NCBI GenBank assembly: GCA_038250675.1
Contig: JBBSCB010000001.1
Span: 218,242-282,241, forward strand
DNA from: JAICUF01 sp038250675
GTDB lineage: Bacteria; Gemmatimonadota; Gemmatimonadetes; Gemmatimonadales; GWC2-71-9
DNA: 64,000 bases
Direction: 5' to 3'
How positions within the stretch are numbered: the stretch's first letter is position 1; each line of letters opens with the position of its first letter. Of the stretch, positions 9,126 to 16,505 are shown in pieces. The position numbers and the translations under genes were made by a program. The notes under the pieces are model-generated. The model was not told the origin of the DNA. It saw only the letters and a program-made list of their open reading frames with translations, and did no database searches.

Positions 9126-10457
9126 ATGGCTGTTTCCAGACGGAACTTCGTGTCGACGGCCGCCGCGGGCGCGGCGGCGTTCACCATCGTCCCGCGCCAC
9201 GTGCTGGGCCGCGGCTACCGGGCGCCGAGCGACACGCTGAACGTGGCGTGCATCGGGGTGGGCGGCATGGGGCGCAACGACGTCACCGGGATGAGCGGCG
9301 AGAACCTGGTCGCCTTTGCCGACGTGGACTGGCGGAGCGCGGAAGACGCCTTCAAGACGTATCCCAAGGTCAAGCGGTACAAGGACTACCGGGAGATGAT
9401 CGACAAGGAGAAGGGACTCGACGCGATCACCGTCTCCATTCCCGATCACTCGCATGCAGCGGCCGCGCTTCTCTCCCTCCGCTCCGGCCATCACACCTAC
9501 TGCCAGAAGCCGCTGGCGCGGACCATCGGCGAGGTGCGGGCGCTAATGGCGCAGGCCAAGGCCTCCCCCAGGCTGGCCACCCAGATGGGCAATCAGGGGC
9601 ACGCCGGCGCCGGCACCCGGCTCATCCGGGAGATCGTCGAGGCCGGCGCCATCGGGACGGTCAAGGAGGTCCACTACTGGACCAATCGCCCCATCTGGCC
9701 CCAGGGCATGGACCGGCCCAGCGAGGCGTTCAACGTGCCGCCCACTCTCGACTGGAATCTCTGGCTGGGGCCCGCGCCGGAGCGGCCGTACAATCCGGCG
9801 TATGCGCCGTTCCGCTGGCGTGGCTGGTGGGATTTTGGCTGCGGCGCGCTGGGCGATATTGCCCCGCACGCCATGGACGCGGCCTTCTGGGCGCTCAATC
9901 TGGGTTTCCCCACGCGGATCGTGGCGGAGACCTCGCCGCTCTACCCCGAGACGGCGCCCAGGATGTCGCGCATCGTGTACGAGTTTCCGGCCCGCGGGAG
10001 CCGGCCGGCGCTCACCGTCTTCTGGCGCGACGGCGGCCTCACGCCCGCGCGCCCCGACGGCTATCCGGCCGACGCGCCGTGGCCGCTGGGTGGCGACCCG
10101 GGGCATCAGCTCTGGGTCGGCACCGACGGGATGCTGGTGGCGGACGTCTATGGCGAGGGAGTGCGGCTGGTGGACCCCGCGCGCGACAAGGAGATCAAGG
10201 CCCACCCGCCGGCGCAGAAGTATCCGCGGACCGAGGGCGTCTATAAGGAATGGATCGCCGCCATGAAGTCGGGGACGCAGCCGGGGTCCAACTTCAACGG
10301 CCACTCTGGACCGCTGACGCAGATGGTGCTGCTGGGCAACTTTGCGGTCCGGATGCAGGAGCCGATCCTGCTCAACTCCGATACCGGCGAGATCCGCAAC
10401 TCCGGCGTGCCGCCGGAGTACCTCAACCCCAGCTACCGCAAGGGCTGGACGTTGTGA
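9126..10457 (+). CDS. Tat-exported Gfo/Idh/MocA oxidoreductase
   Basis: A 443-residue NAD(P)-dependent oxidoreductase. The leader SRRNFVSTAAAGAAAFTIV is a twin-arginine signal, so the enzyme is exported with its cofactor bound. The Rossmann motif is VACIGVGGMG, followed by ITVSIPDHSHA and the family CQKPLAR (EKPxA-like) motif; the C-terminal domain binds substrate. ATG 9126 follows GAGGAG. It is coupled to cutC by a GTGA overlap. In 3-keto-glycoside systems Gfo/Idh enzymes oxidise or re-reduce the sugar C3 carbonyl; that role here is inference. Confidence 0.85.
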   Translation: MAVSRRNFVSTAAAGAAAFTIVPRHVLGRGYRAPSDTLNVACIGVGGMGRNDVTGMSGENLVAFADVDWRSAEDAFKTYPKVKRYKDYREMIDKEKGLDAITVSIPDHSHAAAALLSLRSGHHTYCQKPLARTIGEVRALMAQAKASPRLATQMGNQGHAGAGTRLIREIVEAGAIGTVKEVHYWTNRPIWPQGMDRPSEAFNVPPTLDWNLWLGPAPERPYNPAYAPFRWRGWWDFGCGALGDIAPHAMDAAFWALNLGFPTRIVAETSPLYPETAPRMSRIVYEFPARGSRPALTVFWRDGGLTPARPDGYPADAPWPLGGDPGHQLWVGTDGMLVADVYGEGVRLVDPARDKEIKAHPPAQKYPRTEGVYKEWIAAMKSGTQPGSNFNGHSGPLTQMVLLGNFAVRMQEPILLNSDTGEIRNSGVPPEYLNPSYRKGWTL

Positions 10458-11200
10458 ACGTCGAGGCCTGCGTGGACTCCATCGAGTCCGCGCTGGCCGC
10501 GGAAGCGGGCGGTGCGGACCGCCTCGAGCTGTGCGACAACCTGGCCGAGGGCGGGACGACACCGAGTGCGGGTACGATCGCGGTATGCCGGGAGCTCGTC
10601 GGCATACCGCTTTTCGTGCTGGTGCGGGCGCGGGGCGGGAGCTTTGTCTATTCCGCGGCCGAGGTGGAGGCGATGGCGCGCGACGTGGCGCTGTGCCGGG
10701 AGCTGAGGGCCGACGGCGTGGTGATCGGGGCGCTCCGTCCCGACGGCGCGATCGATCTCGACGCGACACGGTTCCTCATTGCCGCGGCCCGTCCGATGGC
10801 GGTCACCTTCCATCGGGCGTTCGATGTCTGCCGTGATCCTGCGGCCGCGCTCGACGAGCTCATCGGGCTCGGTGTGGAGCGGGTGCTGACCTCGGGGCAG
10901 CAGGCGAGCGCGATCGACGGGGCCGTGCTGATCGGTCAGCTGGTCCAGCGGGCGGCGGGGCGGATCGGCATCCTGGCCGGGGGTGGCGTCACCGAGGAGA
11001 ACGTGCGCAGGTTGGTGTCGATCACCGGTGTGCATGAAATTCACGTGCGTGGCGCATCGCCCGCCACGAGCGAAATGCAGTATCACAATCCGCGGATCAG
11101 CTTCCAGAAACCGGTCACCACCGACGATCGCGTGCGGATGGAGACCGATGCCGAGCGGATCCGGGCAATCGTAAACCTGGCCGCGTCTCCCGGGGATTGA
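10454..11200 (+). CDS. cutC: CutC family protein
   Basis: A 248-residue TIM-barrel protein starting NVEACVDSIESALAAEAGGADRLELC with the CutC motifs GGTTPSAGTI, VTFHRAFD, LTSGQ and ILAGGGV. CutC was named for copper homeostasis, but the biochemical role is unsettled and it often sits in sugar operons. The GTG start overlaps the upstream stop by 4 bases; no ATG fits the family N-terminus. It is the last gene of the + strand unit. Confidence 0.9.
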   Translation: MNVEACVDSIESALAAEAGGADRLELCDNLAEGGTTPSAGTIAVCRELVGIPLFVLVRARGGSFVYSAAEVEAMARDVALCRELRADGVVIGALRPDGAIDLDATRFLIAAARPMAVTFHRAFDVCRDPAAALDELIGLGVERVLTSGQQASAIDGAVLIGQLVQRAAGRIGILAGGGVTEENVRRLVSITGVHEIHVRGASPATSEMQYHNPRISFQKPVTTDDRVRMETDAERIRAIVNLAASPGD

Positions 11201-11346
11201 CCGCACTACCAATCCGCTTCCGGCCGCCAGGGCCATCCGCCGCGCAGCCCCAACTCCGCTACCCCTGCCAAGTGATATGAGCCCGCCCGGCCGCGGTGCG
11301 CGCGTGTCAGCTGGAGGCGCCTGTCCATGCCCGCTCTGGAGCGCAT

Positions 11347-11700
11347 ATGCCGGCCAATACGATTGTCGGGGCCCTGCTGGTCGCCGCCATGGTCGTCTAC
11401 GCCGTCAGCGCGGTCGGCTCGTTCTACCTCGGTGAGCGGGTGCTTCGGGAGGTCCGGGCCCGGTATCCGGAGCACTGGGAAAATGCGGGGAGTCCCACCT
11501 ATCTGTCGCTCGCGATCATGGGCCGGAAATTCTGGCGACCGGTCAGTGCATCGAACTACTTCTCCCGCCGGCGCTACACGCCACTCCACGATCAGGACGT
11601 GATCCGTCGTGCCGAGCGGGTGCGGGCGTGGCAGATGGTGATGAACAGCGCGATGCTTGGCCTGGCGGTGGTGGTAGCCATCGGGCTTCTGATGCGGTGA
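11347..11700 (+). CDS. Small two-helix membrane protein, UspB-like
   Basis: A 117-residue protein with an N-terminal hydrophobic helix (about residues 5-26) and a C-terminal one (about 97-116), and a soluble middle. The segment before the second helix, VIRRAERVRAWQMV, resembles the IRRCERVR end of enterobacterial UspB (universal stress protein B), and the overall layout agrees. The similarity is short and by eye. ATG 11347 gives a normal membrane start; the frame is open a little further upstream. The next gene also encodes a small membrane-anchored protein. Confidence 0.55.
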   Translation: MPANTIVGALLVAAMVVYAVSAVGSFYLGERVLREVRARYPEHWENAGSPTYLSLAIMGRKFWRPVSASNYFSRRRYTPLHDQDVIRRAERVRAWQMVMNSAMLGLAVVVAIGLLMR

Positions 11701-11728
11701 CCGACCCTCTCAACCACCGGAGTGCACC

Positions 11729-12124
11729 ATGAAACGGGATTTTCTGCCCAAGAACAAGCCACTGCGGATCCTCGTGCAACTGGTGATCGTGGCCATCGGC
11801 CTCTTTGCGGTCGTGTCCGGCATCGGCCAGATGCGCCGCGGCGCGGGCGAGCTGTCGAATGCGCGGGTGGAGGTACAGGGCTGTCGGACCGTCTCGCTGA
11901 CGGCGGTGAAGTGCGACTACAAGAACATCGGTGAGTCGAAGGCGAGCCTCTGCATGGACGTCGTGATCGTCTGCGCGGATGGCCGCCACGTGGCGGCGGC
12001 ATGCTCGGAGTCCATGGCCCCCGGCGATTCCACCAGCAGCACGATCGAGAATTTCGACCCGCAGGTGCAACCGACCTCCGCCTGCACCAGCATCGTCTAT
12101 GAGAAGATGCGGGCAGCCGCCTGA
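11729..12124 (+). CDS. Membrane-anchored hypothetical protein
   Basis: A 131-residue protein not recognised as a known family. A basic N-terminus (MKRDFLPKNK) precedes one transmembrane helix at about residues 12-30. The rest is exported and carries four cysteines (CRTVSLTAVKC, ASLCM, VCAD) plus two more (AACSE, SAC), suggesting disulfides in a small beta domain. It follows the UspB-like gene by 28 bases on the same strand and converges on the DUF1080 gene with a 13-base gap. Confidence 0.5.
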   Translation: MKRDFLPKNKPLRILVQLVIVAIGLFAVVSGIGQMRRGAGELSNARVEVQGCRTVSLTAVKCDYKNIGESKASLCMDVVIVCADGRHVAAACSESMAPGDSTSSTIENFDPQVQPTSACTSIVYEKMRAAA

Positions 12125-12137
12125 CCGAGACTCTTCC

Positions 12138-12911
12138 TTACTCGGTCTCGGCCAGCTCCCGCACCCAGATGTTGCGATAGCGGACTTTCCGCCCGTGGTC
12201 CTGCAGTGCGAGCGGCAGCCGGTCGGCGTGCGGCTGGTATTTGGCCACCTCGGCGTGGACCGTCCAGCCGGTGATCTCGGTGTTGTCCTGCACCAGCACG
12301 CCGTTGTGCAGCACGGTCACGCGCGCCGGCCGGGTCACCTGACCCTTTGCGTCGAACCGCGGCCGGTGGAAGACGATGTCATAGCTCTGCCACTGGCCGG
12401 GACCGCGGCTGGCGTTGACCAGCGGCGGTGTCTGGCCGTAGACGGCGCCGGCCATCCCGTCGGCGTAGGTGATGTTGTGATACGTATCGAGCACCTGGAT
12501 CTCGTAGTGGCTCATCAGGAAGACGCCGCTGTTGCCGCGCTCCTGGCTCTCGCCCTCGGCCGGCGTGGGCGAGGCCCACTCCACATGGAGCTGCACGTTG
12601 CCGAAGCTGCGCCTGGTGCGGATGCCGCCCTTGCCCGGCGCCACTTCCATGTAGCCGCTCCTGACGGTCCACGGCGCCGCCTGGCCGCTGTCGGTTTCCC
12701 ACTGGGAGAGTGACTTGCCGTTGAACAGGATGATCGCGTCGGACGGAATCGGTGCCGACGCCGGAGCCGCGCCTGGAGCCACCACCGGCGGCCGGGGACG
12801 CTCCATCGAATTGGGGGGCCAGGTCTTGCCGGTCTGGGCCACGCAAGGCCTCGAGGCGATGATGAACAGTGTGACGGCGGCGCCAAGCACCACCGACGGG
12901 CGGATCCTCAT
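12138..12911 (-). CDS. Secreted DUF1080 protein (3-keto-disaccharide hydrolase-type)
   Basis: A 257-residue exported protein (signal ending near RPCVAQ). The DUF1080 domain begins AIILFNGKSLSQWET and continues with NSGVFLMSHYEIQVLDTY and VRYRNIWVREL, closer to the signature of the large DUF1080 branch than the 7.1-kb copy. ATG 12911 gives a 4-base overlap with the upstream Gfo/Idh stop; ATG 12920 is possible. It is the last gene of the 10-kb coupled minus-strand unit. Proposed role: cleavage of a 3-keto-glycoside produced by the unit's dehydrogenases. Confidence 0.85.
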   Translation of the reverse strand: MRIRPSVVLGAAVTLFIIASRPCVAQTGKTWPPNSMERPRPPVVAPGAAPASAPIPSDAIILFNGKSLSQWETDSGQAAPWTVRSGYMEVAPGKGGIRTRRSFGNVQLHVEWASPTPAEGESQERGNSGVFLMSHYEIQVLDTYHNITYADGMAGAVYGQTPPLVNASRGPGQWQSYDIVFHRPRFDAKGQVTRPARVTVLHNGVLVQDNTEITGWTVHAEVAKYQPHADRLPLALQDHGRKVRYRNIWVRELAETE

Positions 12912-14149
12912 GGTTTCCATTTTCCTTTCGCGACCGCCGGCCTGAAGCCGGCCAGCCCGCGCGGAGGGAACGCGATGGTGCGATCCTGTTCGGCGCTCAT
13001 ATAGGCGGTCATCAGCATCTTCACCACTTCGAGCCCGTCATCGAACGTCAGCAGCGGCCGGGCCTTGCCCTGGAACACCCGCACGAAGTGCCGGTTCTCC
13101 GCCTCGTAACCGTACGCCATCGCCTCGTTGGCCACGACCGGCATCAGGCCGGTCTCCGCGTTCTGCTTTTCCACCAGGTCCTCGCCGGCGCGGCCGGTCA
13201 CTTCGCGGCTGAAGAAGAGCTTGAGCCCGCTGTCCAGCGTGTTCCACGACATCGAGTACTCGGGTCCCAGCAGCTCGGCCGAGAGCCGGAGGCCGGCGCC
13301 GACAAAGCTCCAGGAGGTGGTGGCTTCGCCGATGACGTGGTATCCGTCGTCGGTCTGGAAGTCGATCGACATGCTGGCGAAATCTTCGGACGGGCGCTTG
13401 AGGTAGTCCACGCCGCGGCCCATCGTGCGGCGGAGCTTCTTTGCGTAGGCCGGGCGCGACCACTTGAGACTCGCGATCCGGGCGGTGATGCTCACCGGCG
13501 TCACGGTGGAGAGCGGCTCGCCGGGGCGGGTGAGCAGGTGGCGGACGACCAGCGCCGAGTGGCACATCATGTCGTTGAGCACGCCGCCGCCCTGCAGCTT
13601 CCCCTGCCAGAACCACGGCATGTGCGGCCCGCTGTGCTCTTCGGCCGCGCGCGCGAGGTAGGGACGGCCGGTCAGTTTGGCGCCACGGGCCCAGATGAGG
13701 TTGCGGCCCAGTTCCACCTGCGGGGCAAAGAGCTGGTTCTCCAGGTAGCCGGTGGCCAGCCCGACGCGCTTGACGAGGCGGACGACTTCGTTCGCCTCCT
13801 CCACGTTCCGCGCCAGCGGCTTTTCGCAGGCGAGGCCCTTGAGCTCGCCCCGGCCGCGTTCGATCGCGTCGACGATCTCCTCGACGTTTTCGATCCGCGC
13901 CTGGTTAGGGCCGCAGAGCCAGAGCGCATCGATCTTTGGGTCGGCCACCATGTCGCCGATGCAGCGATACGCCTTCGCGCGCCCCACATCGAGCTTCCGC
14001 GCATAGGCCGCGGCCTCACCGGCGCGCTCGACGTTGGGACTCCACACACCGAGGACGTCCGCGTCACGCACCGCGGTCCACGACTGCATGTGGAAGCGGG
14101 CGTTGAAGCCGCTGCCGATGAAGCCAACGCCCAGCCGCTCCCCGCTCAT
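12908..14149 (-). CDS. Cytoplasmic Gfo/Idh/MocA oxidoreductase
   Basis: A 413-residue enzyme without export signal, starting GERLGVGFIGSGFNARFHM (Rossmann GxGxxA-like) and carrying LACEKPLAR, the EKP motif whose lysine is catalytic in this family. The ATG overlaps the stop of the subunit-3-like gene by 4 bases. Unlike the exported paralogue at 9.1 kb it should act on sugars already imported, for example re-reducing or isomerising a keto-sugar with NAD(P). Substrate unknown. Confidence 0.85.
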   Translation of the reverse strand: MSGERLGVGFIGSGFNARFHMQSWTAVRDADVLGVWSPNVERAGEAAAYARKLDVGRAKAYRCIGDMVADPKIDALWLCGPNQARIENVEEIVDAIERGRGELKGLACEKPLARNVEEANEVVRLVKRVGLATGYLENQLFAPQVELGRNLIWARGAKLTGRPYLARAAEEHSGPHMPWFWQGKLQGGGVLNDMMCHSALVVRHLLTRPGEPLSTVTPVSITARIASLKWSRPAYAKKLRRTMGRGVDYLKRPSEDFASMSIDFQTDDGYHVIGEATTSWSFVGAGLRLSAELLGPEYSMSWNTLDSGLKLFFSREVTGRAGEDLVEKQNAETGLMPVVANEAMAYGYEAENRHFVRVFQGKARPLLTFDDGLEVVKMLMTAYMSAEQDRTIAFPPRGLAGFRPAVAKGKWKP

Positions 14150-14763
14150 GCGTACCCCTCGTACGAGACACCCAGCTTCTCGAGCGCTTCCGGCGGGCAG
14201 CCTTTCCAATCGGGTACGACGGTGTTGCCAATGTATCTGAGATCTTCCACGCCCATCTTGCTGGAAAAGAAGCCCGACGCCGTGAAGTCGCGGAACCGGT
14301 TGAAGAACGCCACGCCCTGGCTCAACCCCGGCTTGGCCTTCTTGGGCCAGGCGATTTCGTCCAGCAGCGACCGGCGTTCCGGCTCGCCCACGCGGACAAA
14401 CTGGGTGTTGAACCGCATGTCGCACTCGTGGTCCAGCCAGGCCAGCCCGCCGCGGATGGCGCCCTGGCCGTCGGGATACTCGGTCAGGATGTAGTCCATG
14501 AATTCGGGCACGCCGGCCTCGCTGGCGCTGCCGGAGCGATCATCGCGCGGAATGATCATGTCGGCCAGCATGGCGACGGTGGCGTGCTCGTGCGGGGTGA
14601 AGAATGTGGTGGCCACCGGGGTGCCGGTTGCCGCGGCGGTGTCGCGCGCGGCCTGGCCGGCTTCATGCGCCTTCTGGGCCTGCTCCGGCGTGCAGGAGAT
14701 CGTGGCCGCGGCAATCCCGGTCCCAAACAGCTTGAGGAGGTCCCGCCGTCTCATGTCGCTCAC
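14146..14763 (-). CDS. Gluconate 2-dehydrogenase subunit 3-like protein (Tat partner of GMC enzyme)
   Basis: A 205-residue protein with a twin-arginine leader (MRRRDLLKLFGTGIAAATISC), then TFFTPHEHATVAMLADMIIPRD and FRDFTASGFFSS, typical of the small subunit of membrane-associated FAD dehydrogenases. In characterised complexes this subunit carries the Tat signal for the signal-less large subunit. It begins with GTG 14763, overlapping the GMC stop by 4 bases. The pair is repeated at 20.2-22.4 kb. Confidence 0.85.
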   Translation of the reverse strand: MSDMRRRDLLKLFGTGIAAATISCTPEQAQKAHEAGQAARDTAAATGTPVATTFFTPHEHATVAMLADMIIPRDDRSGSASEAGVPEFMDYILTEYPDGQGAIRGGLAWLDHECDMRFNTQFVRVGEPERRSLLDEIAWPKKAKPGLSQGVAFFNRFRDFTASGFFSSKMGVEDLRYIGNTVVPDWKGCPPEALEKLGVSYEGYA

Positions 14764-16451
14764 AGGGCCCCCTTCTTCTGCTGGTCCGCGATGTACTCGC
14801 CGGCCCGCATCGCCAGTGCAAGAATGGTCCAGGTGGGATTCTTGTCCGCCTGGGAGACGAACGGCCCGCCATCGGCGATGAACAGATTCTTCACGTCGTG
14901 TGCCTGGCCGTGGGCGTTGACCACCGAGCTGCTCGGGTTCCGGCCCATGCGGGTGGTGCCGAGCTCGTGGATGATGCTGCCGCCGGAGGAGATGCCGTAG
15001 CCGCGCTCCTGCGTGGGCATCGGCGAGAAGACCTGGCCGCCCATCTCGTCGATCAGCGCGCGGAAGGTCTGCTGCATGTGGCGCACCTGGTTGTATTCAC
15101 TGTCGCTCCATTTCCAGTGGAAACGCAGGACCGGAATGCCCCAGCGGTCCACTGTCACGGGATCGATCTCGCAGAATGAATCGGCGTTGGGGATCATCTC
15201 GCCCCGGCCGGAGAAGCCCACCGTGGCGCCGTAGTAGCGGCGGTAGTCGTTCTTGAGCGTGGCGCCGTAGCCGCCGCCGGTGGGGTAGTTCTGGATGCCG
15301 CCCATGAAGCCGTACGACGGCGTCCCCAGCCCGCCCCAGACCTCGATGTGGTAGCCCCGGGGAAAGTCGAGCTTCCGGTTGTCCACCCACCACGGCATGT
15401 AGATGTGGCCGCCGCCCACGCCGTCCTCGTTGTGGGGGACATGGTCCATGAGCTTGGGGATGAACCCCGCGACGTCGGTGCCGGTGGTGTCGGTGAGGTA
15501 CTTGCCCACCACCCCGCTCGAGTTGGCCAGCCCGTCGGGAAACCGCGCCGAGCGGGAGTTCAGCAGCAGTCGGGCCGATTCGCAGGCGCTGGCGGCGAGC
15601 ACCACGATCCGGGCGCGGACATGCTGGTCGCTGCCATCGCTCTTGTCCACGTAGGAGACGCCGGTGGCGAGACCGCTCCGGTCGGTGGTGATCTCGCGGG
15701 CCATGGCTCCGGTGACCAATGTCAGCTTGCCGGTCTTGAGCGCCGGCAGCAGGAGGACGTTGGTGGAGGTGAAGTTGGCGTTGACGGCGCAGCCGCGGTT
15801 GCACTGGCCGCAGTAGTGGCAGGCAGCGCGGCCGTTGAGCGGTTTGGTCAGAATGGACAGGCGGCCGGCAATGCAGGTGACCTTCAGCTTGTCCGCCGCC
15901 TTCTTGACCAGGAGCTCGTAGCAGCGGGGACGCGGTGCCGGGAGGAAGTGCCCGTCGGGATGGTTGGGCAGGTTCTCGATGCTGCCGAAGATGCCGACGA
16001 GATCGTCCACCCGGTCGTAGTACGGCTTGAGCTCGTCGTAGGTCAGCGGCCAGTCATCGCCCATGCCGTCGAGGCTGCGGCGGCGGAAGTCGTCGGGGCC
16101 AAAGCGGAGCGAGATGCGGCCCCAGTGGTTGGTGCGGCCGCCCAGCATGCGCGCGCGCCACCAGTCGAACTGGGTACCGGGTGCCCGGGTGTACGGCTCA
16201 CCGTCGATGTTCCACCCGCCGATGCAGGCGTCGAACTCGCCGAACGGCCGCTCCTTGGTCGAGGCGCCGCGCCGTGGCGAGTCGTACGGCCACTTGAGCA
16301 TCGCGCTGTCCTTCGTGTTGTCCCACATGCCGCCGGCCTCGAGCACCACCACGTCGGCACCGGCCTGGGTCAGCATGTGCGCGGCCATGCCGCCGCCCGC
16401 CCCCGAGCCGACGATGCACACGTCGTACGTCTTGCGCTGCGCCTGATTCAT
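14760..16451 (-). CDS. GMC oxidoreductase with Cys-rich motif (FAD sugar dehydrogenase large subunit)
   Basis: A 563-residue FAD enzyme of the glucose-methanol-choline family. The dinucleotide motif is VGSGAGGGMAA near residue 15; the C-terminus has HELGTTRMG and DKNPTWTILALA, the usual His and Asn active-site positions. Near residue 210 lies CHYCGQCNRGC, four closely spaced cysteines that in FAD-dependent glucose, fructose and glucoside-3 dehydrogenases ligate an Fe-S cluster. There is no own signal peptide, which fits co-export with the next gene's Tat protein. It probably oxidises a sugar or glycoside and passes electrons on. Confidence 0.88.
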   Translation of the reverse strand: MNQAQRKTYDVCIVGSGAGGGMAAHMLTQAGADVVVLEAGGMWDNTKDSAMLKWPYDSPRRGASTKERPFGEFDACIGGWNIDGEPYTRAPGTQFDWWRARMLGGRTNHWGRISLRFGPDDFRRRSLDGMGDDWPLTYDELKPYYDRVDDLVGIFGSIENLPNHPDGHFLPAPRPRCYELLVKKAADKLKVTCIAGRLSILTKPLNGRAACHYCGQCNRGCAVNANFTSTNVLLLPALKTGKLTLVTGAMAREITTDRSGLATGVSYVDKSDGSDQHVRARIVVLAASACESARLLLNSRSARFPDGLANSSGVVGKYLTDTTGTDVAGFIPKLMDHVPHNEDGVGGGHIYMPWWVDNRKLDFPRGYHIEVWGGLGTPSYGFMGGIQNYPTGGGYGATLKNDYRRYYGATVGFSGRGEMIPNADSFCEIDPVTVDRWGIPVLRFHWKWSDSEYNQVRHMQQTFRALIDEMGGQVFSPMPTQERGYGISSGGSIIHELGTTRMGRNPSSSVVNAHGQAHDVKNLFIADGGPFVSQADKNPTWTILALAMRAGEYIADQQKKGAL

Positions 16452-16505
16452 TCAGAGTCTCCAATCGGGAATGCCCGGAAAGTAACAGGTTGCCGGTCCG
16501 GCAAA

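Noticed and set aside
16490..16504. TTGCCGG-T-CCGGCAA as an intrinsic terminator of NagB/PIG-L
   Set aside because: A one-base loop and no T-run follow on the minus strand; listed only as a possible processing hairpin.
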